Of a stretch of DNA of 64,000 nucleotides, positions 8,563 to 16,700 are shown one piece after another. The position numbers and the translations under genes were made by a program. Origin of the DNA: Lentzea albidocapillata (GTDB taxonomy: Bacteria; Actinomycetota; Actinomycetes; Mycobacteriales; Pseudonocardiaceae); contig NZ_JOEA01000021.1 in assembly GCF_000719115.1 (NCBI RefSeq), forward strand, positions 62,001 through 126,000, in the 5' to 3' direction. Positions within the stretch are counted from its first letter, which is position 1. Each line of letters starts with the position of its first letter. The notes beneath the pieces are model-generated. The model saw only the letters and a list, made by a program, of their open reading frames with translations. It was not told the origin of the DNA and did not search any database.

Positions 8563-9356
8563 CCACTCGCCTGTACTGCCGCGAGTGCGGCTGGCACCCC
8601 ACATTCCGCCGCAAGCGCACGGCACTGCGCGCCGCGGCCCGTCACAATTGCGTCGGTACACCGGTGGCCGAGACCATCCGCCCCTGGTGGACACAACTGT
8701 GGACAACCTTGTGGACAGGTCGGCCGGACGACGCTCCCGAGACTATCGACGACTCGACGGACAACGGCGCGCCCGGTACCGGCGAGCTGCGTGATGCCCT
8801 CGGCAACCGCATCCACTGGGCCGTACTCGCCGCGCACCACGCCGAGACCACCCGCCGGTCAAGGCAGGCGATGGTCGAACTGGTCCGTGCCGGCTACCAG
8901 ATCGGACCACCGCCCTACGGCTACCGCGCCCTGCGCATCCGAGTCACCGACCCAACTGGGCACAGCAAGCTGCGTGCGGTTCTCGTTCCGGACTGGCGGA
9001 CCGCCGCAGTCGTCAAGCAGATCTTCAGCTGGCGCACAGACCACGGACTGAAGTTCGCCGCCATCGCTGAGCGGCTCAACCACGACCTATGCCAGTACCC
9101 GGCGCCGGTGCCCAACGGGCGGTGGAGTGTGAAGGCCGTCCGGCGCATCGTCACCAACGTCAAGTACACCGGGCGCCAGGTCTGGGCCCGCACGGCCGCT
9201 GGTCGCCCGCTGCCTGTGGAGCAGTGGGTCACGTCGGCGCCGAAGGTGCACGAGCCGCTGGTCGACGAGCGCATCTTCCGCCGGGCGCAGCCAGGCGCTG
9301 CCGAATCCTCGACGAGCGTTGTCGACCCGGCCGATAGCCGGCGGAGTGCGGCATGA
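8559..9356 (+). CDS. Stand-alone 'Recombinase' domain protein with N-terminal zinc-finger-like motif
   Basis: A 265-aa protein from the ATG at 8559 that overlaps the upstream stop. The N-terminus has C7-x2-C10 and H29-x-C31, a possible zinc site. Residues about 110-250 match the Recombinase domain (PF07508-type) of large serine recombinases: RAGYQIGPPPYGYRAL, then KFAAIAERLNHDL, then WSVKAVRRIVTNVKYTGRQV, then EPLVDERIFRRAQ. The N-terminal resolvase catalytic domain and the C-terminal coiled coil are both missing, so it cannot cut DNA on its own. It may bind recombination sites or modulate the complete recombinase at 10528-12456. Confidence 0.8.
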   Translation: MTTRLYCRECGWHPTFRRKRTALRAAARHNCVGTPVAETIRPWWTQLWTTLWTGRPDDAPETIDDSTDNGAPGTGELRDALGNRIHWAVLAAHHAETTRRSRQAMVELVRAGYQIGPPPYGYRALRIRVTDPTGHSKLRAVLVPDWRTAAVVKQIFSWRTDHGLKFAAIAERLNHDLCQYPAPVPNGRWSVKAVRRIVTNVKYTGRQVWARTAAGRPLPVEQWVTSAPKVHEPLVDERIFRRAQPGAAESSTSVVDPADSRRSAA

Positions 9357-9392
9357 CCATCCACCGGTGGAGCATTGCCGCTGAGGCCTCGT

Positions 9393-9707
9393 TCACCGGC
9401 TACGCGGTGACGATCGCGTCTCGCCGCGGGACTTGGTGTCGTCCAGTTCGGCGAGCGAGACGTCGTGCGGTATGTCGATCCCGAACAGTTCGTTCGGCGT
9501 GCACTGCAACGTCGTGCACAGCGCCTCTAGCGTTGCCACCTTCACCTGGACCGGCTGCTTCTTGACGAGGTCGGAAACCGACTGGAGCGAGATCTCGAAC
9601 CCGGCGCGCTCGATGAGGAGCTCGCGAAGCGCCGTTGCGGTCCAGACATCGCGGGTGGCCATGACCTTCCGCAGCCGCCACTCGATCTGCACCTGCTGCC
9701 GCCCCAT
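9393..9707 (-). CDS. XRE/Cro-CI family regulator
   Basis: A 104-aa protein if started at ATG 9707 (MGRQQVQIEWRL). A longer TTG-initiated frame reaches 9842. The body is a compact helix-turn-helix of the XRE type: WRLRKVMATRDVWTATAL, then FEISLQSVSDLVKK (recognition region), then KVATLEALCTTLQCTPNELFG, the standard ending of such domains. It lies divergent from the plus-strand recombinase genes and next to a perfect inverted repeat (9859-9873). Autoregulation and control of the recombinase operon are therefore likely inferences. No strong ribosome site precedes ATG 9707. Confidence 0.8.
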   Translation of the reverse strand: MGRQQVQIEWRLRKVMATRDVWTATALRELLIERAGFEISLQSVSDLVKKQPVQVKVATLEALCTTLQCTPNELFGIDIPHDVSLAELDDTKSRGETRSSPRSR

Positions 9708-9858
9708 GTTCGTCGCCCGCCGGCTCTCGGCATCGCCTTCAACGTTGTCCAGTCTCCCTGACGGCTGAACGAGGTTGATCGCCGTATGCCCGGCGTGTTT
9801 GACGGTCGATGCACGCGAACAGGTAGCGCTTGACCAGCTCAAGCAAAACTAGAGCTGC

Positions 9859-9873
9859 TAAGGTGCTACCTTA
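9859..9873. promoter_or_regulatory. Inverted-repeat operator candidate TAAGGT-GCT-ACCTTA
   Basis: A perfect 6-bp inverted repeat with a 3-bp spacer lies in the divergent gap between the XRE gene and the dead-resolvase gene, flanked by partial symmetry (AGAG on the left, CTCT on the right). Size and place fit a dimeric XRE repressor site controlling both promoters. Seen in sequence; function inferred. Confidence 0.6.
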
Positions 9874-9915
9874 TCTCTGGAGTTGCGAGGCCCGCCTGCG
9901 GCGAATGGAGTTGAG

Positions 9916-10386
9916 ATGAACCGAGCCATCGGCTCAGAACTTGCCGGCATGCGCCTCGCCTTCTGGGGTTACACCAACAGGCTGGATGCCTGTGCAACCT
10001 TGGACCTGGCGCGACAGTTGCGCCGATGCGAAGACGCTCTCAGCGGGCGTGCCAACATCAATAGGTTCTTCTACGAGATGCCCGTAGCGGTTGACGGCCG
10101 AGTGGCTCAAGCCGTCCGCGACGTTGGTGGTCCTTCGCACTGCGACGGCGGTTGGGATGCTCTAGCGGCCGCGCTGCCTGCCGTCGGCCGCGGCTTCGAG
10201 GCGATCATCTGCACGAGCGTGGACCGCATCAGTCGCAGCGCCAGCCGATTCTTCTTGAGGGAGCAACTCGCCTCAGCTCACGACGTCGCGCTTCTTACAG
10301 CTGACGAATCAACGCTCGAACTCTGCTTCGCGCCCGTTTCGGACGTCGCGACCTTCTGCCGAGCAGTGCGGTGCACCAGTGGATGA
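9916..10386 (+). CDS. Catalytically inactive resolvase-like protein
   Basis: A 156-aa protein from ATG 9916 (GGAG at 9907-9910). It aligns with the N-terminal domain of the complete recombinase further downstream: RLAFWGYTN here against RVAFVGRTS there, then a shared ARQLRRC / PRQLRTC segment, and DRISRSASRF against EDISRVSRRS. At the two catalytic positions the essential Arg is Tyr19 and the nucleophile Ser is Asn21, so strand cleavage is not expected. The gene ends inside the next small gene (8-nt overlap), which leads straight into the recombinase. A role as regulator or directionality partner is inference. Confidence 0.7.
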   Translation: MNRAIGSELAGMRLAFWGYTNRLDACATLDLARQLRRCEDALSGRANINRFFYEMPVAVDGRVAQAVRDVGGPSHCDGGWDALAAALPAVGRGFEAIICTSVDRISRSASRFFLREQLASAHDVALLTADESTLELCFAPVSDVATFCRAVRCTSG

Positions 10387-10576
10387 CGCAAGCGAACAGG
10401 ATCAGAAGTCCGGGCGCTTCAGCTCGGACGAGGTGCCCGAGATGGTCTTCGAGATCCGACTTGCCGACGGCGCTGAAGCGGAACAGCTCCGATTGGAACA
10501 AGCGCGAGTGCTGCGGGAGGTGACCGAGTGGGTGGCCCAGAAGCGATCCGAGAATGGGCAGGGTCGCGCCGCGTAG
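10379..10576 (+). CDS. Small acidic protein between recombinase genes
   Basis: A 65-aa GTG-started frame with many Glu, Asp and Gln residues (MVFEIRLADGAEAEQLRLEQ) and probably helical. It overlaps the dead-resolvase gene by 8 nt and the recombinase gene by 49 nt, so it would be translationally coupled to both. No family is recognised. Good codon use and the tight packing argue that it is real. It could equally be an unused reading frame over the recombinase start. Confidence 0.5.
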   Translation: MDDASEQDQKSGRFSSDEVPEMVFEIRLADGAEAEQLRLEQARVLREVTEWVAQKRSENGQGRAA

Positions 10577-12456
10577 ATCGCGCCCATCCGCTCTCGGATC
10601 CAGCCGCGCACGCTGAACCCTCGTTCATTCGCGTTGCATTCGTCGGGCGGACCTCGACTTACGACCAGCAGGACCCGACCCTGTCGATCCCTCGGCAACT
10701 GCGGACGTGCCACGGCGCGCTGCCGGACAACGCGGTAATCGTCGCGCACTTCTACGACATCGAGTCCGGTCGCAAGGACCTCGCCGACCGCGGGCGCGGC
10801 AACGCGCACGAGCTGTTCCAGATTCCGGTCCCTCGGGACGGAGGTATTCAGGACCTGCTCGACGAGGCTGTTCGGCCAGACCGTCGCTTCGACGTTGTGA
10901 TCGCCGAGGACATCTCTCGTGTGAGTCGCCGGTCGTACACCTCGACGGAGATCGAGCACCGGCTGGAAACGGCCGGCGTCATGCTCGTCTGCGCCGACGA
11001 ACCGTTCCGCCTCGACGCCAAGGGACGCCGCGCCAAGACCTCGACCCAGGTCCTGACGCGGAGGGTCAAACAGGGTGTGGCCGAGTGGTACGTCATCGAG
11101 ATGCTCGGCAAGGCGTGGGACGGCTTCGAGACCCACACCGAGCAGGGCTACAACGTCGGCAAGGCCTGCTACGGCTACCTCGCGAACAAGATCCCGCACC
11201 CTGTACCCGCCAAGCGGGCCAAAGGCCTCAAGAAGACTCGGCTGGAGCTTCACCCGGTCGAAGGCCCGGTCGTCCGGAAGTCCTTCGGCTGGCGGGTCGC
11301 GGAACGGCTCGGCTACCAAGCCATCGCCGACCGCCTCAACGAGGACCTCGTCACGAATCCTCCGCCGACCCCGGTCGACCCGGACAACGCCGTCGGCATG
11401 TGGACCTACTCGAACGTCCGCGACATGCTGACCAATCCGAAGCACACCGGGCACATGGTCTGGAACCGCCGGGCTCGGAAGGGTGGCGGCAAGAACCGGA
11501 TGAACCCAGTCTCCGAATGGGTCTGGTCGCCCGACCCGACTCACGAGGCGAACATCGACCTGGAGACCTTCGTTCAAGCTCAGCAGGTCGCTGAACAACG
11601 AGAGCGGTCACGCACCGCGAGTAAGAACCGTGATCCGCAGGCCAAGCGGACATACAGGCTGCGCAGCTACATCTTCTGCGTGCTCTGCAAGCGTCGCCTC
11701 TACGGCAAGACGAAGCACCAGCACGCTTATTACGTCTGCGCGCCGAAGAAGGCTTGGGTCCCGGAGGGGCACCCTCCCTCGACCTACTGGGTTCGCGAGG
11801 AAAGCATGTTGGACGGGCTCACGGCTTTCCTCGCGAACCAGGTCTTCGGTCGGTACCGGCGCCAACTGCTGTCCGCCAGCCTCAAGGAGCTCGACGAGAA
11901 CGCGAAGAAGGATCGCAAGACCAAGATCACCGCGCTGCGCCGAGCGATCACCGAGGCTGAGACCAAGCGGAAGAACCTCGTCCGCAACCTGGAGCTGACC
12001 GATGTCGACCAGGACTTCGTTCGAGACGTCAACGAGCGAAGAGCAGAGCTTCAAGGCGAGATCGAGGGGCTGCGTGCCCAGCTGGCCAAGGCGGAGGACG
12101 AGGTGCAGCAGGCGTCCAACCCAGGTCTGGTCGACTTCCTGCCCGTCACGCAGGTCGAGCTGACAGAGCTGCCGGACGAACTCTCGCGGAAGCTGTTCGA
12201 GGCACTCCGGCTGGAGATCCACTACGACTACGTGTCCCGTAGCGCCACCTGCCGGGTGACGCTCCTCGGCGACACGATCGAGGCCGTCTCGAAGACCACT
12301 CAAGAGGCGGTCGTCATCCCGTTCCCAAAGCAGAAAGGTCCCACCATGGATGATCTCCACGGCGGGACCGTCTGTGTAGTGCCCCCGGCAGGATTCGAAC
12401 CTGCGCTCCCGCCTCCGGAGGGCGGTGCTCTATCCCCTGAGCTACGGGGGCCGTAG
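10528..12456 (+). CDS. Large serine recombinase (integrase of the element)
   Basis: A 642-aa recombinase starting at GTG 10528 with GGGAGG 7 nt upstream. The resolvase domain covers about residues 33-190 with catalytic Arg41 and Ser43 (VAFVGRTSTYDQ) and EDISRVSRRS. The Recombinase domain (about 200-370) contains GYNVGKACYGYL and NPKHTGHMVW. A Cys-containing zinc-ribbon-like patch (FCVLCKRRLYG, then YYVC) is near 390-420, and a coiled coil rich in Lys/Glu/Arg follows at about 455-535. The last about 24 codons are the antisense of tRNA-Arg, and the stop lies just beyond its 5' end. This suggests the element's own stop codon was exchanged on integration. Confidence 0.92.
   Translation: MGGPEAIREWAGSRRVDRAHPLSDPAAHAEPSFIRVAFVGRTSTYDQQDPTLSIPRQLRTCHGALPDNAVIVAHFYDIESGRKDLADRGRGNAHELFQIPVPRDGGIQDLLDEAVRPDRRFDVVIAEDISRVSRRSYTSTEIEHRLETAGVMLVCADEPFRLDAKGRRAKTSTQVLTRRVKQGVAEWYVIEMLGKAWDGFETHTEQGYNVGKACYGYLANKIPHPVPAKRAKGLKKTRLELHPVEGPVVRKSFGWRVAERLGYQAIADRLNEDLVTNPPPTPVDPDNAVGMWTYSNVRDMLTNPKHTGHMVWNRRARKGGGKNRMNPVSEWVWSPDPTHEANIDLETFVQAQQVAEQRERSRTASKNRDPQAKRTYRLRSYIFCVLCKRRLYGKTKHQHAYYVCAPKKAWVPEGHPPSTYWVREESMLDGLTAFLANQVFGRYRRQLLSASLKELDENAKKDRKTKITALRRAITEAETKRKNLVRNLELTDVDQDFVRDVNERRAELQGEIEGLRAQLAKAEDEVQQASNPGLVDFLPVTQVELTELPDELSRKLFEALRLEIHYDYVSRSATCRVTLLGDTIEAVSKTTQEAVVIPFPKQKGPTMDDLHGGTVCVVPPAGFEPALPPPEGGALSPELRGP
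12380..12451 (-). tRNA. tRNA-Arg (anticodon CCG)
   Basis: Read on the minus strand the 72 nt fold into a full cloverleaf. The acceptor arm is GCCCCCG with CGGGGGC, then a D arm GCTC/GAGC, an anticodon arm CCGCC/GGCGG with loop CTCCGGA, and a T arm GCAGG-TTCGAAT-CCTGC. The anticodon CCG reads the Arg codon CGG. No CCA is encoded. Its 3' end faces the recombinase gene, as expected for an element inserted at a tRNA 3' end. A TAGGAT -10-like box lies at 12468-12473 on the same strand. Confidence 0.95.
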
Positions 12457-12601
12457 CTATGTGGAAGATCCTAGCGCACTCGCGCGACCAAGTTTCACAC
12501 CTACCCCCGGTAGTACCCGGAGCGTGGCCTCCGTCACCAAGACCCCTGGTGAGGAATACTTCGGATTGCACTCATGCGCATGTCGCTATATGTTCCGAAG
12601 C

Positions 12602-13510
12602 ATGGGTCATGGCCACGGACACGGATCGGCGTCGGCGAGCGGGCAGCACGCCGGCAAGCTGTGGATCGCGTTCGGCATCGGCGCGGTCTTCATGGTGGTG
12701 GAGTTCGTCGTCGGGTTCGCGACGTCCTCGCTCGCCTTGATCTCCGATGCCGCGCACATGCTCACCGACGTGCTCGGGGTCGGTATGGCCCTGGCCGCGA
12801 TCATGGTCGCCCGGAGGGCCAAGGCCGGGAAGAACCGCACGTTCGGCTTCTACCGGGCCGAGGTGCTGGCCGCGCTGGCCAACGCCGTGCTGCTCTTCGG
12901 GGTGGCCGGGTACGTGATCTTCGAGGCGGTCGGCCGGTTCCAGGACCCGCCCAGCGTGCCGGGGTGGCCGGTCCTCATCGCCGCGACGCTGGGGCTTGCT
13001 GCGAACCTCGTGTCCTTCAGCGTCCTCAAGGAGGGCGCGAAGGACAGCATCAACGTCCGGGGCGCGTACCTCGAGGTGCTGGCCGACCTCATCGGGTCGG
13101 TGGGTGTGCTCATCTCCGCGGTGGTCACGATCACCACGAGCTGGAAGTATGCGGACCCGATCATGGGTGTGCTGATCGGTGTGTGGGTGCTGCCGCGGAC
13201 GTACAGCCTCGCCAAGAACGCGCTGCACATCCTGTTCCAGCACGCGCCGGAGCGGCTGGACGTGACGGAGATGCAGGCGGCCCTTACGCAGATTCCCGGT
13301 GTGGCCGAGGCGCACGACCTGCATGTTTGGACGCTCACCAGCGGTATGGAGGTGGCTTCGGCTCACCTCACGACCGCGGAGGAGGCCGATCACGAGAACG
13401 TGCTCAAGGCCGCGCAGTCGTTGCTGGCGACCAAGTACCACATCGAGCACGCGACGCTGCAGGTCGAGGGCGGCACGTCAGCGCAGCGGTGCCGGGAGCT
13501 TTCGTGGTGA
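12602..13510 (+). CDS. Cation diffusion facilitator (CDF) metal exporter
   Basis: A 302-aa CzcD-like inner-membrane antiporter that would export divalent metals such as Zn2+ or Co2+. It begins with a His/Gly repeat (MGHGHGHG) and has six transmembrane segments. The metal-site motifs are SLALISDAAHMLTDV in helix 2 (the HxxxD pair) and EVLADLIGSVGVL in helix 5. The C-terminal cytoplasmic domain contains HDLHVWTLTSG, the usual CDF dimer domain signature. ATG 12602 is chosen for the His-rich start; ATG 12590 is 4 codons longer. A perfect palindrome ATGCGCAT (12574-12581) just upstream could be a metal-sensor site. Confidence 0.92.
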   Translation: MGHGHGHGSASASGQHAGKLWIAFGIGAVFMVVEFVVGFATSSLALISDAAHMLTDVLGVGMALAAIMVARRAKAGKNRTFGFYRAEVLAALANAVLLFGVAGYVIFEAVGRFQDPPSVPGWPVLIAATLGLAANLVSFSVLKEGAKDSINVRGAYLEVLADLIGSVGVLISAVVTITTSWKYADPIMGVLIGVWVLPRTYSLAKNALHILFQHAPERLDVTEMQAALTQIPGVAEAHDLHVWTLTSGMEVASAHLTTAEEADHENVLKAAQSLLATKYHIEHATLQVEGGTSAQRCRELSW

Positions 13511-13680
13511 GCCGGGCAGGTCGCGGATACCGTCCTTAGTGGACTGCGCGCCGGTCCGTGACGGAACGATCGGGCGCCTGGGCTGCGGTACCGCCACCCA
13601 CACACGGCCTCGTTCGAACGGCACCACAACAGCCTCCCCAGTCACCGCGTGCGAACTGCCAAGATTTCATCGAAGTATGT

Positions 13681-13703
13681 CTGAAAGGGATAGATCCTTT
13701 CAG
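13681..13703. other. Short inverted repeat before the terminator
   Basis: CTGAAAGG and CCTTTCAG form a perfect 8-bp stem with a 7-nt loop. It lies between the CDF gene and the strong terminator. It may be an additional stop signal or an RNA-stabilising hairpin; no gene reads from it. Confidence 0.4.
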
Positions 13704-13715
13704 GTGAACGGGAAA

Positions 13716-13745
13716 GGCCGCGTTCCGTGACGGAACGCGGCCCTT
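13716..13745. terminator. Intrinsic terminator between convergent genes
   Basis: GGCCGCGTTCCG and CGGAACGCGGCC form a perfect 12-bp stem with a TGA loop, followed by CTTCT on the plus strand. It sits between the convergent CDF and GH92 genes and can serve both directions. Confidence 0.85.
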
Positions 13746-13772
13746 CTCGTCTGCATGAAGGTCAGTTAGGCA

Positions 13773-16700
13773 TTACAGCCCAGCGCACTGTCCTGCCTTC
13801 GGACCCTTCACGTCGTTCGCGAAGCCGTTGTTCGACGGCGCCGGGTCGTTGCCCGTGCAGGACAGCGGCCCGCCGACCGAGGTGGCCGCCACGACCGACC
13901 TGGTCTTGTTCGACGTCAGTGACACAGGGCCACCGACCACGGAGTTCTCCACCGCGACTTCCGACGAAGAACCGTGCACCGTCACCGGGCCGCCGACCTT
14001 CGCGCCGACCAGCACGACGGAGGCCGCGTCCGTCGCCGACAGCGGGCCCTTGATCTCGCCGCCGAAGACGAACAGCGTCGCACCGCGAGCAACGGTCACC
14101 GGGCCGCTGATCGTGGCACCGTCCACATAGGTCACGCCCTTGACCTCCAGCGGACCGTTGACCGTGCCTGTCACCGTGGTGGTGGCGGCCGGCAGCGGCT
14201 TCGACATCAGCTCGAACTCGGCCAGCGTCACGTCGCCGGAGAACTCCAGCCGGTAGAAGCTGTACCGGCCCGGCGAGGCGATCTTGAACGACCGGGTGTA
14301 CTGCTGCCACTGGAAGTTCTCACCGGAGCGCTTGTCGACCGTCGACCACGTCTTGCCGTCGTAGGAGCCCTTCAGCTCCCACGCCGACGGCGAGGTGCCC
14401 GTCTTGCCGTTGGTCAGCGTGTAGAACTCCGCTTTCTCCTTGGCGTCCGCGGCCTTGAAGTCGAACGAGCGAACCACCGCGGAGGTCGAGGAGTTGTTGT
14501 CCACCAAAGCACCAACTGCAACGCCCGAGGCCACATCCCGCAGAGGGGTCGGGACCGCGTCACCGGTGGTGATCGACTCCGGCACGTCGTTGACGCCCGT
14601 GCCCCAGGCGGAAGGCTTGGGGCCCATGTCGAAGTCGATCGTGGCGCCGGCCGAGAGCAGGTCGTGCGGCAGCGACGTCTTGTTCCACGCCTTGCCGTTG
14701 ACCTTCACGCCCTGCACGTAGATGTTCTTGGCGTTGTTCTTCGGCGCGTTGATGACGAGCTTTTTGCCGTTCTCCAGCTTCACGGTCGCCTTGGTGAACA
14801 GCGGCGAACCGATCGCGTAGGCCGGCTTGCCCATCTGCAGCGGGTAGAAGCCCAGCGACGAGAACAGGTGCCACGCGGACATCTCGCCGTTGTCCTCGTC
14901 ACCGGCGTAGCCCTGGCCCTGCTCCGAGCCCACGTACAGGCGTGACAGGATCTCGCGCACCTTCTCCTGCGTGCGCGAGGGCTTGCCCGCGTAGTTGTAC
15001 ATGTAGGCGATGTGGTGCGACGGCTGGTTGGAGTGGCCGTACTGGCCCATCCGCACGTCCCGCGCCTCGATCATCTCGTGGATCACGCCGCCGTAGCCGC
15101 CGGGGAACTTCGCGGTCTCCGGCAGGGTGAAGAACGAGTCGAGCTTCTGCGCCAGCTTGTCCCGCCCGCCGTACAGGTTCGCGAGACCCTGCCCGTCGTG
15201 CGGCACCGTGAACGCCATGTTCCAGCCGTTCGTCTCGGTGTAGTCGTAACGCCAGTCCTGCGGGTTGTACTTCGCCGGGTCCTCGACGCGCCACGAGCCG
15301 TCGACGTTGCGTCCCTGGAAGAAGTCGATCCGCTTGTCGAACGTCAGCACGTAGTTCTGGGCACGGTTGAGGAAGTACTCGTGTTCGTCCAAGTACCGCT
15401 TCTCGCCGGTCTTCTCGTGCAACGCCTTCGCCATCGACGCGATGCCGAAGTCGTTGAGGTAGCCCTCGATCGCCCACGACCACGCCTCGTGCAGCTGGTC
15501 GTTGCCGGTCCAGCCGAGGAAGATCGACCGGTCCATGCCCTTGCGGCCGACGTTGTTGCTCGGCGGCACGACGGACGCGTTCTTCACCGCGGCGTCGTAG
15601 GCCGCCTTGATGTCGAAGTTCGAGACGCCCTTCAGGTACGCGTCCGCGAACGCCACGTCGGAGCTCGTGCCGGTCATCAGATCCGCGTAGCCGGGGGAGG
15701 ACCAGCGCGAGATCCAGCCGCCGTCCTTGTACTGCTGGACGAAGCCCTCGGCCATCTCGCCCGCCTTGGACGGCGTGAAGAGGCTGTAGGCGGGCCAGGT
15801 CGTGCGGTAGGTGTCCCAGAACCCGTTGTTGACGTAGACCTTGCCGTCGACGATCTTCGCGCCGGTCTTCGTCGGCGTGCTCTCACCGACCGGCGGCGAC
15901 ACCGGGGACGCGTACTGGATCTTGTCGCCGACCTTCTCGAAGCCCGAGTTCGGGTAGAGGTAGAGCCGGTACATGTTGGAGTACAGCGTGATCAGCTGCT
16001 CTTCGGACGCGCCCTCGACCGAGATGATGCCGAGGATCTTGTCCCACTCGGCCTGCGCGCGGTCGCGCACCGAGTCGAACGTGTCGGAGCCGCTGACCTC
16101 CTGCGCGAGGTTGGCGCGAGCCTGGTCGACCGAGATCAGCGAGGTGGCGATCCGCAGCTCGACGGTCTTGTCGCCGAACGAGAAGTAGCCACCCACGTTG
16201 TCACGGCCCGCGCCGGTGAGCCGGCCGCTCGCCGTGACCGCCTTGTCGACCTTGCCGTAGACGAACAGGCGGGTCGCGCCGGTGGAGAGGCCGCTCTTGA
16301 CGTCCGAGTAGCCCGTGACCACACCGCTGGCGGCGTCGAGGGTGACACCACCGAGGTTGTTCACGTTGTCGAACACGAGGTTCTTCTGGCCCTCGTCGGT
16401 GAACGTGAACCGGAAGACCGCCGCGTGGTCTGTCGGCGCGATCTCGGTCTTCATGCCGTTCTCGAAGGTCACGCCGTAGTAGTGCGCCTTCGCGACCTCG
16501 TTGTCGTGCCTGAACGGCAGTGCCCGTAGCGCCCGGTCCTGGGTCGGTGCCTTGTCCGACGGCATGACCTGGAACGTCTGGCGGTCACCCATCCACGGGC
16601 TGGGCTCGTGGGACGTCGTGAACGCCTGCAGCGTCGGCAGGTTCTGCGCGTTGTTGCGCTGCTGGTACTCGTACAGCCAGCTCTGCGAACCCGCGTTGGT

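Larger units (their letters stand above)
1..12456. mobile_element. Integrative conjugative element, right-hand portion (left end outside window)
   Basis: The segment combines type IV secretion genes (VirB4-like, PrgI-like, TrbL-like, pilin-like) with a large serine recombinase that abuts a tRNA-Arg gene. That is the layout of an actinobacterial integrative conjugative element. The right boundary is placed at the tRNA because the recombinase reading frame runs into it and the next gene is an ordinary CDF transporter. The left boundary, the relaxase or coupling protein and the second attachment repeat are not in the window, so the full extent is unknown. Confidence 0.8.

Noticed and set aside
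1..12379. Prophage origin for the recombinase region
   Set aside because: No capsid, terminase, tail or lysis genes are visible; VirB4, PrgI-like and TrbL-like genes indicate conjugation.
12425..12601. Longer N-terminus for the CDF exporter reaching into the tRNA
   Set aside because: It would place coding sequence inside the tRNA-Arg gene; the family start with the His-rich segment is at 12602.
15012..16529. Long plus-strand open frame (505 codons) inside the mannosidase gene
   Set aside because: It is antisense to a clear GH92 domain and its translation is a low-complexity Arg/Val/Leu/Asp mix typical of GC-rich shadows.
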